A stretch of 64,000 bases of DNA from Bradyrhizobium erythrophlei (GCF_900129505.1 NZ_LT670818.1:3410001-3474000), one strand, 5' to 3'. Shown: positions 33,637 through 43,530, numbered from the stretch's first letter. Numbers and translations: made by a program. Notes: generated from the sequence alone by a model not told the origin.

Positions 33637-35397
33637 ATGGTCACCACCTCGCGTTTTATTGAAGCGCCGCGCCGGCTGCGGGCGTTCGTCCGCGCCCATG
33701 AAACCAGCCTGGTCGTCCTTGCGGCCCTGATCGGCGTCATCGGCGGACTGGTCGTGGCGGCCATGAGTGCGGCGGTCGAAGGCATGCATGTGCTGCTGTT
33801 CAACATCGAAATAGGGGAACGCCTGTCCAGCCAATTCGCGATCGACCCGCTGCGCGCGCTACTGGTGCCGAGCCTGGGCGGACTATTGCTGGGTGTGGCG
33901 TTCCTGGTGCTGCAGCGATTTCGGCCGGCGCGCGAAATCGACCCGATCGAGGCCAACGCCCTGCATGGCGGCAGGATGTCGTTTCGCGGCAGCGTGATCG
34001 TGGCGCTGCAGACGGTGTGGTCAAGCGGCGTCGGCGCTTCGGTCGGGCTCGAGGCGGGCTATACCCAGTTGGCCAGCGGTATTGCCGCCTCGCTGGGCCG
34101 CGGCTTCCATCTGCGCCGTGCGGATCAGCGCATCATGGTCGGCTGCGGCGCCGCGGCGGCGATCGCGGGCGCGTTCAGTGCGCCGCTGGCCGGCGCCTTC
34201 TATGCCTTCGAGCTCGTGATCGGCGGCTATACGCCGGCCAGTCTTACGCCGGTCGGCGTCGCCGCGGTGGCGGGCTATTTCGTCGCCCATGCCTTTACGG
34301 TGCTGTCGCTCGGTGTCGGCATCGGCCCGGTCGGCGATGTCCTCGGCCGCGATCTTGCGATCGCGGCCTTGCTCGGGGTTCTGGCAGCGCTGTTCGGCAT
34401 CGGTATCATGCGCGGCGTGGCGCTGTGCGAGCAACTCCTGGCCAGGACGCGGCTATGGCCGCCGCTGCGCCCGGCGCTGGGCGGCCTCGTCGTGGGCCTG
34501 CTCGCTTTGATCTCGCCGCAGGTGATGTCGTCCGGCCATGGCGCGCTGCATTTTGCCGGGTTTGTTTCGATTCCGCTTTCGGTGCTGGCCAGCATCTTCA
34601 TCCTGAAAGCGATCGCGTCCGTGGTGTCGCTGGGATCAGGCTTTCGTGGCGGCCTGTTCTTCGCCACGCTGTTCCTCGGCGCGCTCGGCGGCCATTTGTT
34701 CGCCGGCGCCTTCGACGTGATCTGGCCGGGCCTCAAGCTCAGCCCGAACGTCTATGCCATCATCGGCATGAGCGCGCTGTCGGCCTCCGTCATCGGGGGG
34801 CCGCTGACAATGTCGTTCATCGCGCTGGAATCGACCGGCAATCTGTGGCTCTCGACCGCGGTGCTGGTCGCGGTCATCATCTCGACCCAGATCACCCGTG
34901 AGCTGTTCGGCTACTCCTTCGCGACATGGCGGCTGCATCTGCGCGGCGAGACCATCCGCAGCGCCGCCGATATCGGCTGGATCCGCGACCTCACGGTGCG
35001 CAGCCTGATGCGGCAGGACCTCGCCACCGTCAATGCCAACATGGGCATCGAGGAGTTCCGCGACAAATTCCCGCTGGGCTCGAAGAACCAGGTGGTAGCG
35101 GTCGACGGCAGCGGCCGCTATGTCGGGCTGGCGCTGGTCGCCGATGCCCACGCGACGGATATCAAGACGACCGGCGGTTTGATGGGCCTCTTGCATTTCC
35201 GCGATGTGGTGCTGCGTCCCGGCATGAATATCCAGGAGGCCATTGCCGTGTTCGACGCCGCGGAAGCCGAATCGCTGGCGGTGGTCGATATCGACGGCGA
35301 ACAACGCCCCATTGGGGTGCTCAGCGAGGCCCATGCGATGCGGCGTTATGCGGAAGAATCAGAGCAGCGCCGGCGCGAGGTGCTGGGCGAGGTCTGA
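33637..35397 (+). CDS. CLC-type chloride channel/antiporter with CBS domains
   Basis: A 586-residue membrane protein. About ten or more spans cover residues 20-440, with a gating-Glu segment (ASVGLEAGYTQ) in place of the usual GREGP, the AAAAIAGAFSAPLAG region and the GSGFRGGLFFATLFLGA motif. The C-terminal 130 residues are a CBS pair (VRSLMRQDLATV; MNIQEAIAVFDAAEAESLAV) that may bind nucleotides. It would exchange chloride or another anion for protons. Single gene, followed by a Bug protein gene. Confidence 0.88.
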   Translation: MVTTSRFIEAPRRLRAFVRAHETSLVVLAALIGVIGGLVVAAMSAAVEGMHVLLFNIEIGERLSSQFAIDPLRALLVPSLGGLLLGVAFLVLQRFRPAREIDPIEANALHGGRMSFRGSVIVALQTVWSSGVGASVGLEAGYTQLASGIAASLGRGFHLRRADQRIMVGCGAAAAIAGAFSAPLAGAFYAFELVIGGYTPASLTPVGVAAVAGYFVAHAFTVLSLGVGIGPVGDVLGRDLAIAALLGVLAALFGIGIMRGVALCEQLLARTRLWPPLRPALGGLVVGLLALISPQVMSSGHGALHFAGFVSIPLSVLASIFILKAIASVVSLGSGFRGGLFFATLFLGALGGHLFAGAFDVIWPGLKLSPNVYAIIGMSALSASVIGGPLTMSFIALESTGNLWLSTAVLVAVIISTQITRELFGYSFATWRLHLRGETIRSAADIGWIRDLTVRSLMRQDLATVNANMGIEEFRDKFPLGSKNQVVAVDGSGRYVGLALVADAHATDIKTTGGLMGLLHFRDVVLRPGMNIQEAIAVFDAAEAESLAVVDIDGEQRPIGVLSEAHAMRRYAEESEQRRREVLGEV

Positions 35398-35464
35398 AGC
35401 CCAAATTGTAGCTGCTGAAATAGACCAGAAGGCGTTGCAAACGCTTCATCCGGGGGGAAACCGC

Positions 35465-36442
35465 ATGCGCAAATTGCTGGCCGCGATGGTCGCGACCGTG
35501 CTCGGCCTGTCATGCGCCGGCATCGCAGTCGCGCAAACCTATCCGACGCATCCGATCACCATGATCGTGCCGTTTCCCGCCGGCGGCGCCACCGACACCC
35601 TGGCCCGCTTCCTGGCAGAGAAGATGCGGGGCATTCTGGGACAACCCATCATCATCGAAAACGTCGCCGGCGCCGCCGGCAGCATCGGTGTTGGCCGCGC
35701 CGTGCGTTCGGCCCCCGACGGCTACACGCTCTCGATCGGCACCTCGACCACGCATATGCTGACCGGCGGTCTCTATGCGCTCCCGTTCGACCTATTGAAG
35801 GACCTCGAGCCGGTCATCCAGCTCGGCAGCGAGCCGCTCTTGATCGTCGGCAAGAGGAACCTGCCGGCGGACGATCTGAAGGGGCTGATCGCCTGGCTCA
35901 AGGCCAATCCCGACAAGGCGTCGGCCGGCATCGCCGGCGTCGGCGCGACCGGCCATCTCACGGGAATTTCGTTTCAGAAGGAGACCGGGACGACATTTCA
36001 GTTCGTGCCGTTTCGCGGCAACGCACCGGCGATGACGGATCTGCTGGCGGGTCAGATCGATTTCATGATCGAGCCGTCGTCCAATTTCAAGTCGCTGATC
36101 GCGGCCGGCAGCGTCAAGCCCTTCGCCATCACCGGGCGGACGCGGCTGCCGTCATCGCCGGATATTCCGACCGCGGACGAGGCGGGGCTGCCCGGCTTCT
36201 TCGCTTCGCTCTGGTACGGGCTGTGGGTGCCCAGGGATACGTCGAAGGATATCGTCGCCAAACTGAATGCCGCCCTGGTGCAGGTGCTCGCCGATCCCAC
36301 GGTGAAGCGGCGCCTGGACGATCTCGGCATCCAGATCACCCCGCTCGCGCAGCAATCGCCGGAGGCCTTGCGGGCGTTCCAGAAAGCCGAGGCCGAGCGT
36401 TGGTGGCCGATCATCAAGGTGTCCGGCATCAAGGCGGAGTGA
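35465..36442 (+). CDS. Bug family (TctC-like) periplasmic substrate-binding protein
   Basis: A 325-residue binding protein with a signal peptide (MRKLLAAMVATVLGLSCAGI, cleavage after AVA near residue 23), then the Bug signature YPTHPITMIVPFPAGGATD, NVAGAAGSIG and GTSTTHMLTGG. These proteins bind carboxylates or amides for tripartite tricarboxylate transporters, but many are orphans; no TctA/TctB genes are adjacent. Start ATG 35465; codons upstream overlap the end of the CLC gene. Confidence 0.88.
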   Translation: MRKLLAAMVATVLGLSCAGIAVAQTYPTHPITMIVPFPAGGATDTLARFLAEKMRGILGQPIIIENVAGAAGSIGVGRAVRSAPDGYTLSIGTSTTHMLTGGLYALPFDLLKDLEPVIQLGSEPLLIVGKRNLPADDLKGLIAWLKANPDKASAGIAGVGATGHLTGISFQKETGTTFQFVPFRGNAPAMTDLLAGQIDFMIEPSSNFKSLIAAGSVKPFAITGRTRLPSSPDIPTADEAGLPGFFASLWYGLWVPRDTSKDIVAKLNAALVQVLADPTVKRRLDDLGIQITPLAQQSPEALRAFQKAEAERWWPIIKVSGIKAE

Positions 36443-36457
36443 GAGGGAATCGTCGGG

Positions 36458-37123
36458 CTAGCTTTCGATATCCTCTGCGGCGATGATCCGCTGGCGAAGC
36501 GCAAGTCGGACGAGCTCGATGTCGGACGCGACGCCGAGTTTGGCGCGGATCAGATAGCGCGTGTTGGCCGCGGTCTTGACGCTGATATGCAGCGTCTCGG
36601 CGATGTCATCGACGGATTTCTCGGCCAGCAGCATGCGCAGGATCTCGAACTCCCGCGGGCTCAGCGCGTCGACGGCGGCAGGTTCGTCGGCGAGCCGGTT
36701 GATGGCGAGTTCGTGGTCGATATCGGGACTGAGCGCGATGCGCCCGGCCATCACCTCGGCGATCGCACGCAACAGCGCGTCCGGCGGGTTGCTTTTGGTG
36801 ACGAAGCCGCGCGCGCCCGCCTTGATCGCCTGCACCGCGTAAGCCGCGCTCTGGTGCATGGTGAACACCAGGATACGCGCGAGATGGTCCCATCGCCGGA
36901 TGCGCCGGATCGCCTCGACCCCGCCAATTCCCGGCATCGATACGTCCATGATGACGAGGTCGGGCCTGACCTCCTTGTAGACACGATAGGCCTCGGCGCC
37001 GTCGCCGGCCTCGGCGACGACCTGCAGGCGATCCTGCTTGTGCAGCAGCGAGCGATAGCCCTCGCGCACGATCGCATGGTCGTCGGCCAGCATTACGCGC
37101 GTGAAAGTTTTGGTGTCCGGCAT
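36458..37123 (-). CDS. LuxR/NarL-type response regulator
   Basis: A 221-residue regulator. The receiver domain has the acidic pair in LADDHAIVREG, phosphoacceptor Asp60 (VIMDVSMPG) and the Lys in FVTKSNPP. The C-terminal LuxR-type helix-turn-helix reads LSPREFEILRMLL, SVDDIAETLHISVKTA. It is the cognate partner of the kinase upstream: its ATG is two bases after the kinase stop codon. Targets are unknown; the divergent DUF2380-like genes are candidates. Confidence 0.9.
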   Translation of the reverse strand: MPDTKTFTRVMLADDHAIVREGYRSLLHKQDRLQVVAEAGDGAEAYRVYKEVRPDLVIMDVSMPGIGGVEAIRRIRRWDHLARILVFTMHQSAAYAVQAIKAGARGFVTKSNPPDALLRAIAEVMAGRIALSPDIDHELAINRLADEPAAVDALSPREFEILRMLLAEKSVDDIAETLHISVKTAANTRYLIRAKLGVASDIELVRLALRQRIIAAEDIES

Positions 37124-37125
37124 CC

Positions 37126-38538
37126 CTAGGCTTCCGATCCCACATTGGGAATGGTCGCGACGAGCCGGGCGCCGCCCGCTGGCCGCCTCTCGAAACGCAG
37201 CGTGCCGCCGAGCGAGACGACCCGCTCCTGCATGCCGAGAAGTCCCATGCCGGCTTTTGGCGCGAGATTTCCGTTCACCGCCTCGCCGTCGTCTTCGACG
37301 CTCAGGATGATCTCGGCGTGTCCGGCCTCGAGACGCAGCCGCACGCACCTCGCCCGGGCATGCTTCGCCGCATTGGTGATCGCCTCCTGCGCGATGCGAT
37401 AGAGACTGGCGCAGACGCTTGGCGGCAAATCATCGGCCTTGCCGATGATGGCAATGTCGAACCGGGTGCGGCCCTTTTCGAAGCCGTTCCAGCTTGCCAC
37501 GAGGCTTTCGAGGCTCAGCGTGAGGCCGAGTTCCTCGATTTCGGGCGGGCGCAGGCGCACCAGCGCGCCGCGCAGCGTTTCCATCATGCCCGCCGTGGTG
37601 CGCGAGATGCCCCGGCATTCCTCCAACAGCGGCGGACATTCGCGCTCCGCCGTATGGGCGGCGGCGGCGGCCTGCGCCGCGATGGCGGTCAGCGACTGGC
37701 CGAATTCGTCGTGCAATTCGCGGGCAAGATGGCGCCGCTCCTCGTCCTGCACGGCGATGAGCTTTCGCGTCAATGCGTTGCGTTCGGCGAGGGCGGCTTG
37801 CAGCTTCTGCGCCAACGCGTTGAAGACGTCGGAAATCGCCGAGAGTTCCGCAAGGTCGAAACTGGGCAGCCGTGCGGAAAGATCGTTCGCCGCAAGCTGC
37901 GTCAGCCCGGCGCGAATCACACGCGTCGGCCGCAGGGCGCGCGCGAGCGCGGCGTAGACCGCAAGGCAGAGCCCCACCAGCGCGAAAGCCATGATGGAGA
38001 GAAGGCGGCTGGTCTCGCGCCAGCTCTGGCCGATCTGCGTGGCGGGATCGAAGGTCGCGACCGCCACGCCGGAGGCGTTGCCTTCGACGAGAAGCGGCAT
38101 CGAGACCGGCTGGCCGGGATGGAAGATGGCGCGATAGAGCGCGGTGAAACTTTCGGGCGCGACGGTCTCGTCGGCGAGCGCGCCGTTGCAAATACCCTGG
38201 CGGAAATCGCCGACCTTGTTCCGATAGGCGATGCAGAGGCCTGGTTCCATCAGCGGCGCTGCGACCCGCTGCAGATCCGGTGTCGCGTTGGCGGACAGCG
38301 AATACCATTGCGCCTGCGCCTGCTGCAGCGAGATGTCCTTGGCGACGATTTCGGCGATCCGGCTCGCCTTCGCCCTGGCGGCCCGGTCGCTGTCGACCAA
38401 GGCGTAGGCCGCGACCGCGAGAAGGCAAACCGCCGCCAGCGCCGCGACGCGCAATGTCAGCCGCAGCTTCAGATCGATGGCGCGCGCGGGGCCCGCCACG
38501 AATTCAGGGGCCTGTTGCAAGCTCCCTCCCATGTCCAT
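37126..38538 (-). CDS. Sensor histidine kinase (HisKA_3 type)
   Basis: A 470-residue inner-membrane kinase. A first span is at 28-47, a periplasmic sensor region at about 48-180 with two cysteines (GLCIAYR, GICNGA), a second span at 180-200, a HAMP segment, then the HisKA_3 dimerisation helix with His276 (ARELHDEFGQ) and an HATPase domain (ITNAAKHARA, GMGLLGMQERV). The NarX/DegS-type kinase matches the LuxR-type regulator downstream. Start ATG 38538 is tentative because no clear ribosome site is seen. Confidence 0.87.
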   Translation of the reverse strand: MDMGGSLQQAPEFVAGPARAIDLKLRLTLRVAALAAVCLLAVAAYALVDSDRAARAKASRIAEIVAKDISLQQAQAQWYSLSANATPDLQRVAAPLMEPGLCIAYRNKVGDFRQGICNGALADETVAPESFTALYRAIFHPGQPVSMPLLVEGNASGVAVATFDPATQIGQSWRETSRLLSIMAFALVGLCLAVYAALARALRPTRVIRAGLTQLAANDLSARLPSFDLAELSAISDVFNALAQKLQAALAERNALTRKLIAVQDEERRHLARELHDEFGQSLTAIAAQAAAAAHTAERECPPLLEECRGISRTTAGMMETLRGALVRLRPPEIEELGLTLSLESLVASWNGFEKGRTRFDIAIIGKADDLPPSVCASLYRIAQEAITNAAKHARARCVRLRLEAGHAEIILSVEDDGEAVNGNLAPKAGMGLLGMQERVVSLGGTLRFERRPAGGARLVATIPNVGSEA

Positions 38539-38684
38539 CGCATTTAGAAGCAAATTTCGTCGGGAAGAAAGCACCGCAAGGTTAGATCGGGCATTTCACC
38601 CGGTCAATCCAGGGAAAACCGCCGTTTCGCGGGTGTGAAAGGTCGGCTGAGATCATGGGGAATTTGCAGCTTCAGGGGTCATTC

Positions 38685-39209
38685 ATGCGCGGCATCACTT
38701 TCGTTCTCGCCCCAGCCATGATTGTTGCAGGGCTCACCGCCGCCAATGCGGCCGAACCTGCCGCACCGCAACCGATAAAACTTGCGGTGTTTCCGTTTGA
38801 ACTGGAGGATTTCAGCGCCGCTGCGGCCTATACTCCCCCCGATGACATCGACCGCGAGCAATTGCGGCTTTCGACGGAAGAGGCGCGTCGGCTGATCGGG
38901 CAATCGGGACGCTATCAACTGGTCGACGTCGGCGCGGTGAGCGACGAAGCGGCCAAGGCCGGCAAATTGCACAATTGCGATGGCTGCGAAGCGAAGATCG
39001 CCGCTGCCCTCAACGCGGATCAGTCCATGATCGGGATCGTCACGCGCATCAGCCGAACGGATTACGCGGTAACCTACAAGATTCGCGACGCCCAATCCGG
39101 GGCGCTGGTCGACGTCGAGCAGACCGACCTGCGTGCGGGCGCCAATTCGGCCTGGAGCCGCGGCGCGCGCTGGCTGATTCAACGCCGCCTCCTGGAAAAG
39201 GAGAACTAG
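38685..39209 (+). CDS. DUF2380-like secreted protein
   Basis: A 174-residue protein with a signal peptide (MRGITFVLAPAMIVAGLTAA, cleavage after ANA near residue 22). The mature domain (KLAVFPFELEDFSAA, then ARRLIGQSGRYQLVDVG, HNCDGCEAKIAAALNADQSM, IGIVTRIS) resembles DUF2380/TolB-like N-terminal folds. AGGGG precedes ATG 38685; an ATG at 38655 would add ten residues. A second, related gene follows at 39295. Function unknown; probably a periplasmic protein linked to the divergent two-component system. Confidence 0.7.
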   Translation: MRGITFVLAPAMIVAGLTAANAAEPAAPQPIKLAVFPFELEDFSAAAAYTPPDDIDREQLRLSTEEARRLIGQSGRYQLVDVGAVSDEAAKAGKLHNCDGCEAKIAAALNADQSMIGIVTRISRTDYAVTYKIRDAQSGALVDVEQTDLRAGANSAWSRGARWLIQRRLLEKEN

Positions 39210-39294
39210 CGTGGAACACAAAAGCCAGCCCTGAGGTTGCGGAATAGATTGCAACGGGATGCCAAGCCGCATCGCCAAGTGAGGATCGTGTCGT

Positions 39295-39816
39295 ATGCAA
39301 AAGCCGATGAAAACGGGGTCAGCGGGCCTCGCTTTGGTAGCCGCCGCCGTTTTCTGCGCCAGTGCGGTTACGCAAAGCCGAGCGCAAGCGGAGACGCCCG
39401 TCCTCGCGGTCGCCGAAATCCAATATGTCGACACCTCGGGCGAGGTCATGGATCAGAGCGCCGACCATTTCCGGCGCTTGCGCGAATTCGAGGCTTCATT
39501 GCGCACCGATCTGGCGGCGAGCGGCAAGGTACAAAGCGTCAATCTCGATTGCCCGCCAAACGCCTGTTCGATCGGTGACATCGATGCAGATCAGTTGCTC
39601 GGCATGGCGCAAGCCGCCGGTGCCGGCTATCTCCTGATCAGCAGCTTTCACAAGATGAGCACACTGGTGCAATGGGCAAAATTCGACCTCGTCGAGGTCA
39701 AATCGCGGAACGTCGTCTTTAATCGTCTTGTCACTTTTCGCGGCGACAACGACAAGTCCTGGCGTCACGCGGAATCCTTCATCGTCCGCCAGATCCTGGA
39801 TCACGAAGACCAGTGA
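39295..39816 (+). CDS. DUF2380-like secreted protein, paralogue
   Basis: A 173-residue protein with a signal peptide (cleavage near SRA or AQA, residue 31). It has a similar pattern to the preceding gene: VLAVAEIQYVDTSGEVMDQS, a FRRLREFEASLRTDLAASG segment, CPPNACSIGDIDADQLLGMA and GAGYLLISSFHKM. Sequence identity with the first copy is low but the order of motifs is the same. The C-terminus is convergent with the monooxygenase gene, with a 3-base gap. Confidence 0.65.
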   Translation: MQKPMKTGSAGLALVAAAVFCASAVTQSRAQAETPVLAVAEIQYVDTSGEVMDQSADHFRRLREFEASLRTDLAASGKVQSVNLDCPPNACSIGDIDADQLLGMAQAAGAGYLLISSFHKMSTLVQWAKFDLVEVKSRNVVFNRLVTFRGDNDKSWRHAESFIVRQILDHEDQ

Positions 39817-39819
39817 AAC

Positions 39820-41586
39820 CTACGCGCTCCGCGGCAGCAGCCCTTCTTCGATGGCCTTGATCTGCAGCGCCAGATATTTCGAGTTGATCCGGCACTGCGC
39901 GAGGCTGCCGGCGATGAACCAGAGGCCGGGCTGCGGCGTGCGGGTGTACATGTTGCGCAGTTCCTGGCCCTCGCCGAAACCCCAGATCGGGCCGACACGC
40001 GTGGCGATGTCGGTGCCGAACAGTTTGCGCACCAGAACCTCCTGTGGCTTGTAGCCGGTCGCCAGCACGATCAGCTCGGCGGCAAGCCGCTCGCCGCGCT
40101 TCATCCACACGCCGTCGGCGACAAACGAGTCGATATCCTCGAACTGGATCAGCTTGATCGCGCCGCTGGCGACCAGATCAGAACAGCCGACGTTGAAATA
40201 ATAGCCGCCGCCGCGGGTGAGGTATTTGAACTGCCAGCCGGTGCCGCCGTCGCCGTAATCGAGCTTGAAGCCGACCCGCGTCAGGCCGTCGAGCAGTTCC
40301 TTGTCGAGATTTCTGGATTGCTCGGTCAGCATCACGTGGCTGCGCCTGGCCAGCACCAGCGGCATCGAGGTCGCGATCAGGTCGTTATCGTCAAGCGTGC
40401 CTTCGTTGTACGCCGCATAGGCCAGTTGCGCGGAGGGTTCGATGTTGGTGACCAAGGTCGAGCTGCGCTGCACCAGCGTAACGTCGGCCCTCCTCGAATG
40501 CAGGTCCTGCGCGATATCGTGACCGCTGTTGCCGGTGCCGATCACGAGGGCCTTCTTGCCCTTCCATGGCTCGCCGTCGTCATACTGGCTGGAGTGCAGC
40601 ACCGTGCCGGTAAAGTTTTTCAAAGCGGGAATATCGGGCAGGTTCGGAATGCCGCTGACGCCGGTGGCCATCACGACATGGCGCGGACGCATGACGCGCT
40701 TCGCACCGTCGGCGAGGCGCAGCGCCACCGACCAGCGGCCGTCCGCTTCGTCATAGCTGCCGCTCTCGAACTCGGTGCCGGTCCAGTAGTTCAGCTCCAT
40801 GGCATCGACATAGGCCTCGAACCAGTTGGCGAGCTTGTCCTTGGGGATATAGACCGGCCAGTTCGGCGGGAACGGCATATAGGGCAGGTGATTGACCTGG
40901 ACCTGATTATGCAGTGTCAGCGCGTGATAGCGCTTGCGCCAGTTGTCGCCGATGCGCGTCTCGCGGTCGACGATCAGCGTGTCGATCCGCAATTGCTTCA
41001 GGCGCGCCGCGATCGCGAGCCCGGCCTGGCCGCCGCCGACCACCAGCACGATGGGATCGCGATCGGCATATTGGGCCGACGCCTCCCGCAGGTCGAGCCA
41101 GTTGGGCCCGCGAAAATCCCGTGAATAGGATTGGCCGCGCGGCCGCGCCGATCGCAGCTGCTCCTCGAACCCCTTCAGCTCGTCGAGCGCGGTAAGCAGC
41201 GTCCAGGCCTTCAGGCGGTTGCCGTCGGCGGCGTCCGGGATCAGCCGCAGAATCCCGCTGCCGCGCCCCTGCGCGGTTTCGAACTTGAAGATCGCCTCGA
41301 TCGAAACGGTGCCGGCGCGGGTGACCGGCCGTGGCGCGGCGCGGTCGGGATCGATTGCAAAATCGCGCGGCGCGGCGCGAATGGCGTGAACCTTTAGCTC
41401 GCGCAGGATCTCGTCGCCGCCGTTGATGGTCTGCAGATGCCAGCTCAGCGCCAGCACGTCGCGCCAATAGCTTTCCGGGTGAAACAGCTTCTTCAGCGCC
41501 GATTCATCGGGCTTTGCAATGGCGCTTTCGAACTCCGACAGCCAGTTCTCGGCGGCGATCGAGACATCGTCGGTTCTGTCCAGCAT
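39820..41586 (-). CDS. Flavin-containing monooxygenase with N-terminal SnoaL-like domain
   Basis: A 588-residue two-domain protein. Residues 1-150 look like an NTF2/SnoaL-type domain (ALKKLFHPESYWRDVLALSW). Residues 165-580 are an FMO-type oxygenase: FAD motif VVGGGQAGLA, the RIGDNWRKRYHALTLHNQV region, NADPH motif VIGTGNSGHD and the ATGYKP signature near the end. It would oxygenate a small molecule with NADPH and O2. Start ATG 41586; an ATG at 41601 would add five residues. The fusion occurs in other bacteria. Confidence 0.87.
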   Translation of the reverse strand: MLDRTDDVSIAAENWLSEFESAIAKPDESALKKLFHPESYWRDVLALSWHLQTINGGDEILRELKVHAIRAAPRDFAIDPDRAAPRPVTRAGTVSIEAIFKFETAQGRGSGILRLIPDAADGNRLKAWTLLTALDELKGFEEQLRSARPRGQSYSRDFRGPNWLDLREASAQYADRDPIVLVVGGGQAGLAIAARLKQLRIDTLIVDRETRIGDNWRKRYHALTLHNQVQVNHLPYMPFPPNWPVYIPKDKLANWFEAYVDAMELNYWTGTEFESGSYDEADGRWSVALRLADGAKRVMRPRHVVMATGVSGIPNLPDIPALKNFTGTVLHSSQYDDGEPWKGKKALVIGTGNSGHDIAQDLHSRRADVTLVQRSSTLVTNIEPSAQLAYAAYNEGTLDDNDLIATSMPLVLARRSHVMLTEQSRNLDKELLDGLTRVGFKLDYGDGGTGWQFKYLTRGGGYYFNVGCSDLVASGAIKLIQFEDIDSFVADGVWMKRGERLAAELIVLATGYKPQEVLVRKLFGTDIATRVGPIWGFGEGQELRNMYTRTPQPGLWFIAGSLAQCRINSKYLALQIKAIEEGLLPRSA

Positions 41587-41683
41587 TTGGCGTTTTCTCA
41601 TTCCCGGCCGTCTTCGCGGCGTTTCCCTGTGGCAAAGCCTATACCGTTTGGGATCGCGCAGAAAGGTCGGGATGAGAACTCCG

Positions 41684-42775
41684 CTATGTCGTCAGCGACA
41701 GGATGTGACCCTGCTCCGGCAGCACGCGGCCATTCAGCGTGTCGAGATAAACCTGCTTCACGGCCTCCTCGCCGCGGCCTTCGATCACGTTGAGCCATCG
41801 ATCCAGCATCGGCGCGAAGCCGGACCACGCCGCGCCGAACCGCGTGTCGATCCCGCCCGGGCCCCATTCCCTGGCGCGTTTGCGAATCAGGTCGGGCGCG
41901 AAGAACCAGCTCGGTTTGGCGCCCGGCAATTGCGGCTCGTCCGGCGATGAACTGCGGTGGGTGAGCCCGATGCGCCCGGAATATTTTATTCTATCGCCGA
42001 AATGCCGATGCAGGGTGGCGCGCAATTCGCTGTTGCCGGCCATGTCGACGAAGGCGACGGGCACGTCCGAGGGCAGCGAGGTTACGGCGTCATAGGTCAC
42101 GACCTCGTCGTAACAGCCGAGCGACCTGACAAAATCGACGTTGCTCGCCGAGGTCAGCCCGATCACGCGGACCTCCTTGCGCAGCGTGTGCAAAAGATGC
42201 GCAAGCCCGAACGCGGTCTTGCTGGAGGCGCTGGAGAGCATCACGCGGCGCGCGTCGAAGAACGCATTCTCGGCAAGAAAATCATCGACCAGGAACGACA
42301 GCATGAACAGCGGCCGCAGCAACGCCTGATAATCGCCCTGCCGTCCGGCGAAGGCGGGGTCGCCGCTCACGCGCGCATAGGCATTGTAGACCGGCGCCAC
42401 GCCCTGGCGATGCGCGGCACCGTCGCGCAGGCCGCGCTTGCGGACGTCGGCGGCTTCGATGACGAGATGGGTCGCCATCGGAAAATAGCCGAACAGGCGT
42501 TCGCCCTCAGCGACGGCCGGATGCGCCGAGGCGATCACCTCGCCAAATCCCCACACCGGGATGTTGCCGAAATTTTCCGGCGCCGGAAACAGCTGCCAGT
42601 ATTTCAGCTCGTCGCCGAGCACGGCGTAGGTGATGTTGTTGGCGGTGAAGGCGAAGCGATCGATCTTGACCAGCAGCGTCTCGGCGGGAAGCTCCGCGGC
42701 GTCGGGCAGTTGCGTCTGGATGAATTTGCATTGCTGCAGATCATCGCGGGTAACGATGAAGTCTCTGGATTTCAT
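41684..42775 (-). CDS. DUF2855 family protein
   Basis: A 363-residue protein of DUF2855 with a GroES/MDR-like layout (LVKIDRFAFTANNITYAVLG, WGFGEVIAS; later SSASSKTAFGLAHLL and a nucleotide-binding region). Members are often found near lipid or oxidoreductase genes, but no reaction is assigned. Its ATG overlaps the stop of the AlkA-like gene by four bases (ATGA), so the two genes are coupled. Confidence 0.82.
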   Translation of the reverse strand: MKSRDFIVTRDDLQQCKFIQTQLPDAAELPAETLLVKIDRFAFTANNITYAVLGDELKYWQLFPAPENFGNIPVWGFGEVIASAHPAVAEGERLFGYFPMATHLVIEAADVRKRGLRDGAAHRQGVAPVYNAYARVSGDPAFAGRQGDYQALLRPLFMLSFLVDDFLAENAFFDARRVMLSSASSKTAFGLAHLLHTLRKEVRVIGLTSASNVDFVRSLGCYDEVVTYDAVTSLPSDVPVAFVDMAGNSELRATLHRHFGDRIKYSGRIGLTHRSSSPDEPQLPGAKPSWFFAPDLIRKRAREWGPGGIDTRFGAAWSGFAPMLDRWLNVIEGRGEEAVKQVYLDTLNGRVLPEQGHILSLTT

Positions 42776-43530
42776 GTTTTCGATCCCGGCAGTTTCGCTG
42801 CCGCGATATTTGCTTTTGCCGATGACCGTTTTGCAACAGCCAACTTGTTTAAAACAGCGTTCGCTTTTGCTGCGGCCTTGTCCGCTCCTGCGATCACGCC
42901 CTCGCGCTTCTTGATCGCGCGGTAATAGGACCACCACAGATGTGCCGCGGCGCCGCGCCAGGGACGCCACGGCTCGGCCAGCGGCGCCATCTGCTTTGCG
43001 GTCGGCCGCGTCTTCAGGCCGAGCCCGATCTTGACCGCTTCCTGCACGGCGAGGTCGCCGGCGGGCCAGGCATCGCCATGGCCGAGGCAAAACAAGAGAT
43101 AGACGTCGGCGGTCCAGGGGCCGATGCCGTGCAGCGCGGTCAGCGTGTTGTGCGCGGCGTCGGCGTCCTCGTTCGCCAGCACGTCGAGATTGAGCCGCTC
43201 GGCGGCGATCTCGCGCGCCAGGCTCTTCAGGGTCTTGATCTTTGCGGCTGACAGGCCGAGCCGGCCCAGCCGGCCGGCGCGCACCTTGCGCAGGGTCTCG
43301 TGATGAAACGGATCGAACGCGGCCGTGAGGCGGGCCCAGATCGCCGCGGCGCTCGCGGTGGACAATTGCTGGCCGCAGACGATCGCAGCGAGGCCGGCAT
43401 AACCGGGCTCGCGCCGCCGCAGCGCCGGCATGCCGGCGATGTCGAATACCGGTTTGAGCCGCGGGTCCTGCCTGACCAGCGCGTGGATGGCCTCTTCAAG
43501 GTCGGCCTGGGTGTTGAGGTGGAAGGTCAT
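42772..43530 (-). CDS. DNA-3-methyladenine glycosylase, AlkA-like (HhH-GPD)
   Basis: A 252-residue base-excision glycosylase. The helix-hairpin-helix is LHGIGPWTA at 133-141, followed by the catalytic Asp159 (WPAGDLAVQEA). QQLSTASAAAIWARL is the usual minor-groove segment. The N-terminal AlkA beta-domain is absent. The last 40 residues are Lys/Ala-rich and may bind DNA non-specifically. It would remove alkylated bases. It is divergent from gluQ by 37 bases. Confidence 0.87.
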   Translation of the reverse strand: MTFHLNTQADLEEAIHALVRQDPRLKPVFDIAGMPALRRREPGYAGLAAIVCGQQLSTASAAAIWARLTAAFDPFHHETLRKVRAGRLGRLGLSAAKIKTLKSLAREIAAERLNLDVLANEDADAAHNTLTALHGIGPWTADVYLLFCLGHGDAWPAGDLAVQEAVKIGLGLKTRPTAKQMAPLAEPWRPWRGAAAHLWWSYYRAIKKREGVIAGADKAAAKANAVLNKLAVAKRSSAKANIAAAKLPGSKT

